Virus record (IMG/VR): IMGVR_UViG_3300043398_000262
Span: 1-58,085 of that record
Reading direction: 5' to 3' (one strand)
DNA length: 58,085 nucleotides
DNA from: a virus
In this document: piece after piece, positions 1 through 7,979 of the stretch
Layout of the letters: every line of letters begins with the position of its first letter
Position numbering within the stretch: position 1 is the stretch's first letter
Translations under genes and position numbers: made by a program
The notes under the pieces: model-generated
Database searches by the model: none
Told to the model about the DNA's origin: nothing
What the model saw: only the letters and a program-made list of their open reading frames with translations

Positions 1-24
1 GATTGCGACCAGCAGCTCCAGGGT
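1..24. repeat. Left copy of a 24-bp near-identical terminal repeat
   Basis: Bases 1-24 match bases 58062-58085 at 23 of 24 positions; the difference is A at 8 against T at 58069. On the minus strand both copies encode eight helicase codons in frame (TLELLVAI and TLELLDAI). It may be a tandem repeat within the gene or an inexact assembly overlap of a circular or circularly permuted genome. Confidence 0.85.
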
Positions 25-27
25 CAT
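1..27 (-). CDS. First codons of the SNF2-type helicase (rest at 56193-58085)
   Basis: The minus strand opens with an ATG at 27-25 and reads MTLELLVAI to the window edge. The right end of the window carries an open reading frame in the same frame (TLELLDAIG...), so joining the ends gives one continuous helicase gene. The ATG overlaps the stop of the preceding small gene as ATGA. The two ends share a 24-base near-repeat, so the true N-terminus is either MTLELLDAIG or MTLELLVAITLELLDAIG, depending on whether the repeat is real or an assembly overlap. Confidence 0.7.
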
Positions 28-179
28 TTCTTTTTCGAAGCCAGAAGCCCAATTAAGCTGACCCCGATACCTACTAGGCTAGTCAGAGACATCCAAATCG
101 GCGCGCTCGCTACGATGTTACAAATGAAAGTCCCCACGTTTAGACCTAGCACAACTGCCACGTAGTCTCTAAACGTCAC
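24..179 (-). CDS. Small two-segment membrane protein (51 aa)
   Basis: GTG start at 179 with an AGGAGA ribosome-binding site a few bases upstream. The protein is almost entirely hydrophobic: residues ~6-26 and ~29-47 look like two membrane helices, followed by a KKK tail. Its start overlaps the stop of the previous gene (GTGA) and its stop overlaps the start of the SNF2-like helicase (ATGA), so it is translated within the early operon. No family is recognised. Small membrane proteins of this kind in phage early operons are often involved in exclusion or host takeover, but nothing here shows that. Confidence 0.6.
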   Translation of the reverse strand: MTFRDYVAVVLGLNVGTFICNIVASAPIWMSLTSLVGIGVSLIGLLASKKK

Positions 180-331
180 GGCTTTCTCCTAGTTTCAGCG
201 GCTTCGGCAACGGCGGTCCAAGCCGCACGGCTGGCCAAAGTCAAATCTTTCCAGGCCGGGTATTTCTCCAGGCCCATCATGGTACAGTACGCCTTATAGG
301 CTAGTCGGCCAACGTCGAGCTTAGTGGTCAT
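176..331 (-). CDS. Small unknown early protein (51 aa)
   Basis: ATG at 331 overlaps the stop of the upstream gene (ATGA); the stop overlaps the next gene's GTG. The protein has the pattern LAYKAYCTMMG...YPAWKDL...SRAAWTAVAEAA. This pattern of conserved Trp and Ala-rich helices resembles small uncharacterised proteins seen in many tailed phages. It looks soluble and helical. Function unknown. The tight overlaps on both sides argue that it is a real gene despite its size. Confidence 0.6.
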   Translation of the reverse strand: MTTKLDVGRLAYKAYCTMMGLEKYPAWKDLTLASRAAWTAVAEAAETRRKP

Positions 332-582
332 ATGCGTCTATTCTTGAGTTGACGCGCACATTGCATGAGTTCAGCGGCTACGCCGTGTAGAGCTTGACTC
401 GCAAAGGCCGCACTGCGGATTTGCCAGCAACTAACTAATTCTTCATCTGATACCGGAACTGATGTGGCGCTATTTAGTGCGGCTTGAAGCGCTGCGCGCA
501 TTGCTTCGCGCGGCATCACCAAGCCGACGTCGATTTCCGCGTCTAGGGCCGCGTCTAGCATTTTATCTGTTACTTTATTCAT
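328..582 (-). CDS. Unknown early protein (84 aa), C-terminal CARQLK motif
   Basis: A small helical protein without membrane segments or recognised domain. Its C-terminal third (SDEELVSCW ... CARQLKNRRI) resembles the end of the protein encoded at 2915-3247 (TDEQLVAEWE ... CARQLKERKL), so the two may share a small domain. Both ends overlap neighbours by ATGA junctions. Function unknown. Confidence 0.65.
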   Translation of the reverse strand: MNKVTDKMLDAALDAEIDVGLVMPREAMRAALQAALNSATSVPVSDEELVSCWQIRSAAFASQALHGVAAELMQCARQLKNRRI

Positions 583-1715
583 CGCAGCCCTCGCACGATA
601 TTGGTCGCAATCAACGACAACGCGTTGACCAGCACGCTACCGGCCGGCGTGCGGGTATCCAACACAACAGCCGACAACTGACGGTCACGTACGATTTGCG
701 CTGCGTAGTGGCACAGCAGCGCTGCTCCCTGACCGTACTGAACCAGCCGCCAATCGGCGAACTTCATTTGCGGGAACTCGGCGTGAACTAGCTTGTTGGC
801 TTCGTGCTCCACAGAGCCACCAGTCCACAAGCGTCCGCTGTCTAGCGGTGCGCAATCGACGTACAGCGTGAAACCTGTGTCCATGGGCGCCTCTTCTTTT
901 AGACTAGAGCGGTCAATTCCTACGATTCCAAAGTCTTCAAACGAACCAGCGGCTACTGCGATTTTGACGCCTTGTTCGGTCAACTCTTGACTGATTTCGT
1001 CGAATACTCCTCCAGGCGCAGGGGTGAAGTGGGACAAAATATCTGCTTGCTCTTCGGCTGATATTGCGCCCACGTTGACTAGACCTTGTACGATCTCAAC
1101 GATGGATTCGCGAAGAGTTGGGTTCTCAGTCGACTCAGACTTGCCGACAAACACGGGTTTGTCCTCTGCCGATACGAACCCGTGGGCTACCCACCCATCT
1201 ACAGTTGCGGCGCGCTCAGCCCGCTTGGCGCGAATGGCCTTGCGCAACCCCGTCTCCCGCAACTTGGAGCCGGCTGCAAATGCGCCAATCGCCAGCCCGC
1301 ATTCCAGCAATTCGGCCTTGGTCATCGACTCCAAGTCGTCAGTAGTCGGTTGCGGTGCAACGATGCCCTGGATGGCAGCTAGCTCTTCTGGCGTAGCAGC
1401 CAACTGAGCGCCCTCTGGCGAGTTAATGTATCCTGACTCTGGCTTCGGAGGCGTCGTGTCTGGGTTGTACGCCGGTAACTGGGCTGCGATTGCACGCAGC
1501 CGCTCCGCTGCGTCGGTTGCGGGCTGCATGGCGCTTAGCGACGCAACCGGGTCAGGCTCCAGAAATTTTGTGCTTATAAGCGCAGCAACGTACTCATCGT
1601 TTGCCTTCTCCATGCTGGACTTACGCGGTGGCAACGGAGGCGCCTTGCGAGGCGGCAAAGGCGGGGGTGCTTTGGGGCTGCCGGACATAGCGTTCTTGAA
1701 ATCTTCGATGGTCAT
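579..1715 (-). CDS. Unknown 378-aa protein with tandem proline-rich PPLPPRK motifs
   Basis: Soluble protein of unknown family. Residues ~16-32 contain two consecutive copies of a proline-rich motif ending LPPRK. The copies use different codons (for example CTT-type against TTG/CCA/CCG choices), so the peptide rather than the DNA appears conserved. The motif fits the PxxPxR pattern of SH3-domain ligands. The middle (about 130-240) is helical and Ala/Glu-rich; the C-terminal ~110 residues (from FTLYVDCAP) look like a compact alpha/beta domain. It lies between a 60-aa gene and an 84-aa gene with ATGA overlaps, in the same operon as the PD-(D/E)XK nuclease. It could be an adaptor or an inhibitor of a host protein; that is inference only. 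Confidence 0.75.
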   Translation of the reverse strand: MTIEDFKNAMSGSPKAPPPLPPRKAPPLPPRKSSMEKANDEYVAALISTKFLEPDPVASLSAMQPATDAAERLRAIAAQLPAYNPDTTPPKPESGYINSPEGAQLAATPEELAAIQGIVAPQPTTDDLESMTKAELLECGLAIGAFAAGSKLRETGLRKAIRAKRAERAATVDGWVAHGFVSAEDKPVFVGKSESTENPTLRESIVEIVQGLVNVGAISAEEQADILSHFTPAPGGVFDEISQELTEQGVKIAVAAGSFEDFGIVGIDRSSLKEEAPMDTGFTLYVDCAPLDSGRLWTGGSVEHEANKLVHAEFPQMKFADWRLVQYGQGAALLCHYAAQIVRDRQLSAVVLDTRTPAGSVLVNALSLIATNIVRGLR

Positions 1716-1894
1716 GGCGTCTGACTCCTCTTGCCGCGTTTCTCAGGCGAGACATAAGCAGCACCTTCACGTGCTTTGCGGCGTGCTTCTTTCATCTGAC
1801 GCCGGACATACAACCGGAGCTCTAGATGCTGACCAGGGGTCAATTGGCGCATGATTTCGTACGCATCGTCATTGTCATCAGGCAGCGAGCTCAT
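1712..1894 (-). CDS. Small basic unknown protein (60 aa)
   Basis: Short protein with an acidic N-terminus (SSLPDDNDDAYEI) and a strongly basic C-terminal half rich in Arg/Lys (RRQMKEARRKAREG), suggesting nucleic-acid contact. No domain is recognised. It overlaps the nuclease gene upstream (ATGA) and the proline-rich protein gene downstream, and is probably co-translated with them. Confidence 0.55.
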   Translation of the reverse strand: MSSLPDDNDDAYEIMRQLTPGQHLELRLYVRRQMKEARRKAREGAAYVSPEKRGKRSQTP

Positions 1895-2694
1895 ATTGCA
1901 TCCTCCATACTAAACGAGGCGATTGGCAGGCAACGGTCAAAATAGGCGCAGCGGTCGCGGAACGCATAACAGTAACTGGGGCTCTTGGGCAAGTCGTCAC
2001 CAGAGCGGGCCGAAGCCAACCAAGCCTGCATGACACCAGCTTCGGAGTCCAGCTCAATCATCCGCTCGACGACTTGTGCCAACGTCAGCTCGAACCAAAC
2101 CTCACGCGTTCGACCAGTCGGCTCAACCCATATCCAGCGGCCCAAGACGCGCTTGGCGCCACCCAAAAAGGCCTCCCAGAAATAGATGGCTACGGCCTTG
2201 TCCTGGGTCAGCTCAGCTGCCGTCTTGGCGTTGCTGAGCTGCGAAGTAGTCTTCCAGTCGTGAATTACTGTGACGCCAGTAGTCCCCAGCTCGGCTGGTT
2301 GGCCGGTCACAACGTACGACCGCAACTTGTTACGACTGCGTGGCGTCGGCAGAACGTCTTCCCAGTATGGTTCTGCATCCAGAATCCAGTCATAAGCCAA
2401 GTCAATTCGCGCCGTCCACGGCGACGACGGCGTCTCAAACATCCCCAGCACTTCGACGGCTGCCATACCCAGCGGTGGGTGGTATTCTTTCAGCGCCAGC
2501 GCCATAACAGACTGGGGCTGGATGCCCAGCTTGCCGTACATCTCCAACTCCAGATGCACCGCCGTGCCCTGGGCTGTTGCCTTGGTGTCGCCTTCAGGTA
2601 GACCGTCCAGCTTCCTGTAACCCACACGGGCCTTGCAGCCCTCCCAAGTCTTCAGGGTCGAGGCGCTAGCGCGCACCAGGTGTCGTTTCGTCAC
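1891..2694 (-). CDS. PD-(D/E)XK exonuclease, RecB/Cas4-like, with four-cysteine pattern
   Basis: 267 aa. The nuclease signature is visible: H47 in a GTAVHLEL helix, D98 in ARIDLAYD, and D146-x-K148 in VIHDWKTT, followed by a helix. This is the H...D...DxK order of RecB-type PD-(D/E)XK nucleases. One cysteine precedes the core (C20) and three follow it (C242, C249, C255), an arrangement like the iron-sulphur staple of AddB and Cas4 nucleases. Family knowledge suggests a metal-dependent DNA exonuclease for recombination or end processing. It sits in the early operon near the helicases. Whether a cluster is really bound cannot be judged from sequence alone. Confidence 0.85.
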   Translation of the reverse strand: MTKRHLVRASASTLKTWEGCKARVGYRKLDGLPEGDTKATAQGTAVHLELEMYGKLGIQPQSVMALALKEYHPPLGMAAVEVLGMFETPSSPWTARIDLAYDWILDAEPYWEDVLPTPRSRNKLRSYVVTGQPAELGTTGVTVIHDWKTTSQLSNAKTAAELTQDKAVAIYFWEAFLGGAKRVLGRWIWVEPTGRTREVWFELTLAQVVERMIELDSEAGVMQAWLASARSGDDLPKSPSYCYAFRDRCAYFDRCLPIASFSMEDAI

Positions 2695-2918
2695 ACTTTA
2701 CCGCCTTGAAGCAACTGCAGAACGGCAACGCCGTGTTTTTCGCCGAACTGTGCGATTGCCGTATTCAGCCACAGCTGACGATACCATGGCGTCTCATAGG
2801 TCGCTTGTTCGATTTTATCGGGTATCGTGTCTAGTTGCCTGGGGGCAGCCTCTCCTGGCTTGCGCATCAGAATACGTCGTCCAATTAGGACGACGTATGA
2901 CGTCTGGGTGCGCTTCAC
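2691..2918 (-). CDS. Unknown early protein (75 aa)
   Basis: The GTG at 2918 is preferred over an ATG at 2948: it forms a GTGA overlap with the upstream stop and is preceded at good spacing by AAGGAG, which lies inside the upstream coding sequence. The protein begins VKRTQTSYVVLIGRR and has a Trp/Tyr-rich middle (YETPWYRQLWLNTA). No recognised domain. Its stop overlaps the start of the PD-(D/E)XK nuclease gene, suggesting coupled expression. Confidence 0.6.
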   Translation of the reverse strand: MKRTQTSYVVLIGRRILMRKPGEAAPRQLDTIPDKIEQATYETPWYRQLWLNTAIAQFGEKHGVAVLQLLQGGKV

Positions 2919-3247
2919 AGCTTGCGCTCCTTGAGTTGTCGGGCGCACTTACGGTAGGCGTTAGCCAACTGCTGAGTTTCGACGAGCCCAGGCATAGACC
3001 GCTCTTGATTTGCACTCTCTTCCCACTCGGCTACTAGTTGTTCGTCGGTTAGAGGCTCCTCGTAAAGCTGCCAGTTGTCGCGACCAATCACGCCGTCCAG
3101 GCCCATGCCCGACACATGGCCGACTTCGTCACCTGGCAACAAACTGTACAGGCTGCAGCCGTTCAGGCGAAATAGAAGACAAGAAAGGCTTGGGCTATGA
3201 ATAGTTTTGCCGTCCGCCAGTGCCTTGAGTGCTTCTCTGCCGTTCAT
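2915..3247 (-). CDS. Unknown early protein (110 aa)
   Basis: The N-terminal ~70 residues (REALKALADGKTIHS ... WQLYEEPLTDEQL) resemble the small DUF-type domains found in many phage early proteins, in which a predicted beta-rich module ends in WxxYEEP. The C-terminus (CARQLKERKL) echoes the protein at 328-582. Both ends overlap neighbouring genes. Function unknown. Confidence 0.7.
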   Translation of the reverse strand: MNGREALKALADGKTIHSPSLSCLLFRLNGCSLYSLLPGDEVGHVSGMGLDGVIGRDNWQLYEEPLTDEQLVAEWEESANQERSMPGLVETQQLANAYRKCARQLKERKL

Positions 3248-3534
3248 TTTGTCTCTCCTACCTTGGTCATATAGGCAATCAACTCATCCGACACAGGCGG
3301 CACTTCGACCGTTGAGATTCGGTGGTACGGCCTAGTGGGTTCATCGTCAACCAGCGTGACGTCGATGTCTAGCTCAGTCTGACGACTGGCCAAATCGGCT
3401 TCAATAGCCATTGGGGTGGCGCGCTTGGGGTCATACTCGACCACAGTCCACGGGTATTGGCTGACCACGGTGAACGCGGGCTGCTCACGGAGCTTGCGTT
3501 CTTTGCGACCGAAGAATTTTGACATCAGTGACAT
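3244..3534 (-). CDS. Unknown protein (96 aa)
   Basis: The N-terminus is short and basic (MSLMSKFFGRKERKLRE); the rest is acidic with VTLVDDEPTRPYHR. No recognised family, no membrane segment. It overlaps the downstream gene by ATGA. It lies just downstream of a GIY-YIG nuclease gene, with a 32 bp gap that probably marks one edge of the nuclease insertion. Confidence 0.6.
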   Translation of the reverse strand: MSLMSKFFGRKERKLREQPAFTVVSQYPWTVVEYDPKRATPMAIEADLASRQTELDIDVTLVDDEPTRPYHRISTVEVPPVSDELIAYMTKVGETK

Positions 3535-3566
3535 CTTACTTCCTCCAACCGCAATAATAGACGCTC

Positions 3567-4307
3567 TTAAGATTGAGCCGTCAACTTTTTCTTGGCGGCT
3601 TTAGTCTTAGCTATGGCTGCTACTCGCTTGGCTACATGCTCTGGATTTTGAGGACGTCCGACTAGTGACGCTACACGCTTCTTGGCAACATCTGGTGGAA
3701 CTATACGGCCTCTAGCCTTTGCGGCTATTTTTTCTCTGGTTTCGAGGCTGCGCTTGCTGCCTAAGTGCCTAGCCACTACTTTAGCTATCGTCTCAGGGGT
3801 TTGTTTGCGGCCAGTGCCTGCTGCAGCCAGTTTGGCTTTGTGTTCGGGCGAGAGCGGCCTGCCCTTGTTCACGGCAAGTGCGGCCGCTCTTACGTGCTCG
3901 GGTATTTTCTTTCCTTTGTTGGCGGCCTTGATTTTTGCTTTGGTTGCGTCGGACATGCGCCTACCTAAGGCCTTAGCAGACATTTTGGCAAGAATCTCGG
4001 GCGGGTGCACATATCCAGCGGACCCCTCGCCCCCGCCCGTGCGGTTGTAACCGTAAGGCGCTCTACATTCGAGTACGTAGATTGCGTGCATCTCTGCCTG
4101 AAATGCTTCCTGCTCTGAGATGTCTTTCGTTAGGAACCGAAGCTCGAACGCAGCTACGCCATGCTTGCGAATTGCGACACTTAGAATGGACTTCCTAAGA
4201 GCAGAATCTCTCAGGTGAGCGTAGGCTCGGTCTCCCTTGCCCTTGCCGACATACTGCTTTCCGTTAATTCTATTCGTCCAGCAGTAGACGTAGAAGCTAT
4301 TATCCAT
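3567..4307 (-). CDS. GIY-YIG homing endonuclease with NUMOD3-type repeats
   Basis: 246 aa. The N-terminal nuclease domain starts FYVYCWTN...KQYVGKG, the GIY-YIG core in variant form, followed by a conserved R/H stretch and the acidic end of the domain (EMHAIYVLE). From about residue 100 there are repeated basic segments (for example SPEHKAKLAAAGTGR, TPETIAKVVARHLGS, NPEHVAKRVAAIAKT) typical of NUMOD3 DNA-binding modules of mobile endonucleases. The gene overlaps the end of the primase-helicase gene by 8 bases. No intron is evident, so it appears free-standing. It probably cleaves intron-less alleles of a neighbouring gene to spread itself. Confidence 0.9.
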   Translation of the reverse strand: MDNSFYVYCWTNRINGKQYVGKGKGDRAYAHLRDSALRKSILSVAIRKHGVAAFELRFLTKDISEQEAFQAEMHAIYVLECRAPYGYNRTGGGEGSAGYVHPPEILAKMSAKALGRRMSDATKAKIKAANKGKKIPEHVRAAALAVNKGRPLSPEHKAKLAAAGTGRKQTPETIAKVVARHLGSKRSLETREKIAAKARGRIVPPDVAKKRVASLVGRPQNPEHVAKRVAAIAKTKAAKKKLTAQS

Positions 4308-7131
4308 GGCGCTCTACCGTAGCCCACGAAAACTCCTTGTCCAACAGCTCTTGACGTTGCGCCGACAGACCTAGCCATAAATCGAAGGCTTCGCCGATTG
4401 GCGGGAAGGCAAGCTCAATCAACGGTTCTCCAGAGGCAATCAATACTTGAACATCATCTTTGGAGCGCCAAAACCACGCATACTCTAGTAGGGCAGACTG
4501 CGTCTCATTATCTTCCTGTGTGAACAGTTCGCTGATGTTATCCTGCGTCCAGGAACTTGGGGCAACATCCCCCTCAACCATCACTGAACAAGATTTGGTT
4601 CGCCTAGGCAGCCTAAGGCGCCCTTGGGCTTGCTCCAGCTCGTTTGCGGCACATTGCACCCATTCAATGTCAGCGGCTTCTCCCACCAGTCCCAGCTGAA
4701 ATAGCGTTGGCTTCAGCGCGAACCGTGGCGTGCCAAACATGTACGCAACCGAGCATTCAGTGGCGCTGCCTTGCTGCCACTGGTTCAGACCGCGCAACGC
4801 TCCGTAGTGTGCCACCTGGACTAATCCGCCACGCAGCCGTACCGGGTCGTTTCTTAGCGCTTCTGCGATAGCGCGGAACGTCACGAACAACACCCTGGGT
4901 GGGTCGTATTGCTGAGCTTCTTCTAGGGCTCGCTCCAACGCTGCATCGACCAACGGCCACGGTATCCCGATTGGCTCTCCTGGCTGCGCCTCGCGTCGCA
5001 CACGGCGGCCCGACGTCTCATCCCAGTAGCTGGTGGTCAGTGCCTTGGAGCCACGACCACCGCGCAGAATCATCACACGCTTGACAGGCGCGCCGTCGGT
5101 GACCGAACAGCTGCGTACAGCAAACCCAGGTAACGCAGCCATCATCGGCGTAGCCGACAGCAACACGCCTTTGCGGGCCACCAACTGCTCGTGACAGGCA
5201 TCAGGCATCATCGCCTGTAGTGGCGTGTGCCCGCGATGCTGTAGCCCTTCTACGGGCTCACCGTCGGCAATACGGGCACCCAGCCGCACAACAGCATCAG
5301 CAGCCCTCAGCAGCTCGGCTTCTGCTGCTGAAGGCCTGGAGTCCTCGCGGACTGACAAACGACGCCACTCACCAGCAAGTGCGATTGCGTTACCCAGCGG
5401 CGTTCCTTCGGGGCCCCAGACAATTTCTCCTGGTTCGGTACCGGTCGACCAGGCGCGTGCCAACTCGCGCACTACTTTGGCGATGGTGGCTGGCGCTGAC
5501 GGCAGCTCTGCCGTCACTAGTGCCTGCAGTTGGTTTGGCGTAACCTGAACTTGCTCATAGGTGCCTGGCATCTCGTCAACAATCAGCTCGATTCCCAAAC
5601 CCTTGTCTTTGCCATCAGCGTCCAGCCCGAACACCTGGTTGATGCCAGCGTGTGAGACAAAAATTACGTTGGCGCTAGCCAAGGAACGTTGGCGTTCTTT
5701 AGCAGCAGCGTAAGCTTCACATTCTTGCCTAAGCGGGCAGCGTGGGCAAATCTTACCCAACAGAGACACGCCGAACTCGAATACCTGCGATTTCAGTTCG
5801 TTGGCGCGGCCGCACACTGGCTCACTGCCGACTTGAATTAGCGGGCTATGCTGGTGCACAGAGCGTGCATAGACGTCTGGCGGCAGATACTGGCGTGTAT
5901 CGTGTGCGACTTCGTGCGTTTGCGTGCAGTAGGCAATCTTGTAGCCGGCTCTGGCGCGCTCTGTAAGAATTATGGCAGCGCTATGACTTTTTCCGACTCC
6001 AGCCGGGTAGTGTATGACAGTCGGCTCTCGGCTAAGAACTGCGTCTCGGATGTCGTCCACTAGCGACAATACGGCCTGGGAGACCGGTACCGACAGCTTG
6101 GGCGAAGCCTGGCGCTGAAGCTGCTCCTCTAGCCGAACCTGGAGCTCGCTGGGGGCACCAAATCGCCCTTGGTCGTCCAGACCCAACGCGGCCAAAATCT
6201 CGCCACGTCGGCAGCTGGCAAAGCATACGACATCGATACCGTTGCCGCTGGCTCGAACGCGAAAACTAGGGGATTTCTGAATACCGTCCGGAGCGCAAGC
6301 TGGACACGGCCCGCGGCGCCAGCCCTCAAAGGCTTCGGCACCCAGCGAGATGCCACGTTGATTGAACACCTTGGTGATGTCCCGTAGAGCTCCTACGGCT
6401 TCGGCCGTCGGCTGCTGATACGGGCGCTGACGTCGACTCGATACCTGGGCGGTAGTCGGGCGACGCAGGATTGCCTCGACATCCAGCGGCCTGCCTGGTC
6501 GAACGTCGAACACAGCCAAATGCGCGCGCTCTGGCGGTGTGCACGGTACGTACCAGCTCTGGGCTGGACGTGCGCTGGCCGGGTCAAATCCACGAGGCTT
6601 AGCCGCTCGCTCTATACCGCTGGCCGTCTCTACGAACCGGCCCAGTACTTCGGCGCGGTATTTTGGGTCATCAACCGGTACTTCGTGGCCGAACAGAGCG
6701 GGCACGAGCACTCGATATTCGTCTGGGGTAACCGGCTTGTCGAACGGTAAGCAGATGCGGTACGCGTCATAAGGGCCACGGGTCCCAGAGTCTGAGTGGG
6801 TTTTGTTTTCATCTCGGTGGCTCCAGCTCGAGTATACGATGAACGCGAGCCCCAAGCCGTCCATGTGGGCTACCGCTGCCTCCAAGTCGCCTATGTCAGC
6901 GCAATCCTTGTCTAGGACGGCCGCATGCAGACACTCCAAGCCAGCCAAGCCACGATTAGCCCCAATACGGTATTCGGCTGCGGCCCACAACTGAACGCTG
7001 TCCTTTGACGGCGCCACCAACTCAGGGAACACAGATTCGACGCCTTCTAGCGTCCAAGGGACGTCGAAAGAGCGGTCTACTTTGGACCCGTGTTTGCCCA
7101 ACGCTTGGAACAAAACGCCCTTGAAGCGCAA
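4300..7131 (-). CDS. Primase-polymerase-like / zinc / iron-sulphur-type helicase fusion (943 aa)
   Basis: A multidomain replication protein. Residues ~50-150 resemble an archaeo-eukaryotic primase (prim-pol) core: LDKDC with a DxD at 74-76, a downstream SWSH, and RICLPFDKPVTPDEY. Residues 276-307 hold a zinc finger (C276, C279, C303, C307) like those of phage primases. A helicase follows: Walker A at 378-382 (GVGKS), four cysteines (C440, C462, C465, C471) spaced like the iron-sulphur domain of XPD/DinG helicases, a DEMP box at 519-522, LLSATPM, and a late QxxGRxRxP motif. Known families imply primer synthesis and unwinding at the fork. The enzyme lies between dCMP deaminase and a homing endonuclease. 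The helicase call is firm; the prim-pol and Fe-S calls rest on motifs only. Confidence 0.8.
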   Translation of the reverse strand: MRFKGVLFQALGKHGSKVDRSFDVPWTLEGVESVFPELVAPSKDSVQLWAAAEYRIGANRGLAGLECLHAAVLDKDCADIGDLEAAVAHMDGLGLAFIVYSSWSHRDENKTHSDSGTRGPYDAYRICLPFDKPVTPDEYRVLVPALFGHEVPVDDPKYRAEVLGRFVETASGIERAAKPRGFDPASARPAQSWYVPCTPPERAHLAVFDVRPGRPLDVEAILRRPTTAQVSSRRQRPYQQPTAEAVGALRDITKVFNQRGISLGAEAFEGWRRGPCPACAPDGIQKSPSFRVRASGNGIDVVCFASCRRGEILAALGLDDQGRFGAPSELQVRLEEQLQRQASPKLSVPVSQAVLSLVDDIRDAVLSREPTVIHYPAGVGKSHSAAIILTERARAGYKIAYCTQTHEVAHDTRQYLPPDVYARSVHQHSPLIQVGSEPVCGRANELKSQVFEFGVSLLGKICPRCPLRQECEAYAAAKERQRSLASANVIFVSHAGINQVFGLDADGKDKGLGIELIVDEMPGTYEQVQVTPNQLQALVTAELPSAPATIAKVVRELARAWSTGTEPGEIVWGPEGTPLGNAIALAGEWRRLSVREDSRPSAAEAELLRAADAVVRLGARIADGEPVEGLQHRGHTPLQAMMPDACHEQLVARKGVLLSATPMMAALPGFAVRSCSVTDGAPVKRVMILRGGRGSKALTTSYWDETSGRRVRREAQPGEPIGIPWPLVDAALERALEEAQQYDPPRVLFVTFRAIAEALRNDPVRLRGGLVQVAHYGALRGLNQWQQGSATECSVAYMFGTPRFALKPTLFQLGLVGEAADIEWVQCAANELEQAQGRLRLPRRTKSCSVMVEGDVAPSSWTQDNISELFTQEDNETQSALLEYAWFWRSKDDVQVLIASGEPLIELAFPPIGEAFDLWLGLSAQRQELLDKEFSWATVERHG

Positions 7132-7136
7132 GACAT

Positions 7137-7556
7137 CTACTCCTGATGAACGACGGCCACACCGTGCTTCTTCAGCATATCCAGCGGCGCTGGGTCACGG
7201 TACTGAACACCGTACACGACTGAGACGATGCCAGCCACAACCAACAGCTTGGCACATGCGGCGCATGGTGAGTGCGTACAGTAGCAAGTGGCTCCCGTAA
7301 TAGCCACCCCGCGCCTAGAAGCGAAACAGATTGCGTTGGCCTCTGCATGCGCCACTTGGCAGCCTCCGTGTGGACCAATATCGCAGCCAGCATCCAGGCA
7401 GTGCGGTGCACCTGGTAAGGCGCCGTTGTATCCACTGACCAGCAGCTGGTTGTCGGCCACTAGAACACAACCAACCCGAAGGCGCTTACAGGTAGACCGC
7501 GTAGCGGCTAGCTGCGCCATGCCTAGCCAGTACTCAGACCAACTAGGCCGGGTCAT
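7137..7556 (-). CDS. Deoxycytidylate (dCMP) deaminase
   Basis: 139 aa, the usual length for phage dCMP deaminases. Zinc and catalytic residues are visible: H70-A-E72 (HAEANA) and P97-C98-x-x-C101 (SPCAACAK). An N-terminal substrate segment, SGYNGALPGAPHC, also matches the family. It converts dCMP to dUMP and so feeds dTTP synthesis. No thymidylate synthase is seen in the window. It is expressed just before the primase-helicase in the early operon. The gene runs from a TGATG junction with the preceding small membrane protein gene. Confidence 0.93.
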   Translation of the reverse strand: MTRPSWSEYWLGMAQLAATRSTCKRLRVGCVLVADNQLLVSGYNGALPGAPHCLDAGCDIGPHGGCQVAHAEANAICFASRRGVAITGATCYCTHSPCAACAKLLVVAGIVSVVYGVQYRDPAPLDMLKKHGVAVVHQE

Positions 7557-7804
7557 CAGAACACCACCGTTCGTTGAATAGCTGGCTTGGTGACCGGCTC
7601 CAGTTCGTTCTCCAAATACACCATGCGTGTCGCGTTGTTTTCGACCTGAATCTCCAGGTCATCGACGTCCTTACACAGGGTGGTCAAGTCGACATTGATG
7701 TCAGACCGCAGCTTGTTGACCTTGTGGGACAACAGCCAAGCATGCACCACCAGGCCAATTACGCACAGCGCCAGCAAAACATCGTACAGCTCAATCGTTG
7801 GCAT
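7556..7804 (-). CDS. Small membrane-anchored coiled-coil protein (82 aa)
   Basis: N-terminal membrane helix at residues ~7-25 (YDVLLALCVIGLVVHAWLL) followed by a polar heptad-like stretch (~28-68, KVNKLRSDINVDL...) likely to form a coiled coil. No lipobox. It could tether a partner to the inner membrane. Its stop shares one base with the start of dCMP deaminase (TGATG). Function unknown; the early-operon position argues against a lysis role. Confidence 0.6.
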   Translation of the reverse strand: MPTIELYDVLLALCVIGLVVHAWLLSHKVNKLRSDINVDLTTLCKDVDDLEIQVENNATRMVYLENELEPVTKPAIQRTVVF

Positions 7805-7979
7805 TTACTACCTCCCTAGATGGCAAAGCCAGTTCAGACTCATGCACGCTATAGTAGTATTGTTCGGGTATCGTCTGGACGAAATAGCGAAACGCCGAGC
7901 CGCCCATGTCGCAGATGATTGTTACCGGCTGATTGACCAGCCCGCAAGCTGTCATCAGTACCGTATCGCCAACCTTCAT
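7791..7979 (-). CDS. Unknown small protein (62 aa), beta-rich
   Basis: The pattern KVGDTVLMTACG...TIICDMGGSAFRYFV suggests a small beta-barrel such as an SH3-like or KOW-like fold, but this is only a secondary-structure impression. It overlaps the following gene by 14 bases and the preceding gene by ATGA. No known family is recognised. Confidence 0.5.
   Translation of the reverse strand: MKVGDTVLMTACGLVNQPVTIICDMGGSAFRYFVQTIPEQYYYSVHESELALPSREVVNAND

Noticed and set aside
2691-2948. ATG at 2948 as start of the gene ending at 2691
   Set aside because: It overlaps the upstream gene by 34 bases; the GTG at 2918 has an AAGGAG site and the GTGA junction typical of this genome.
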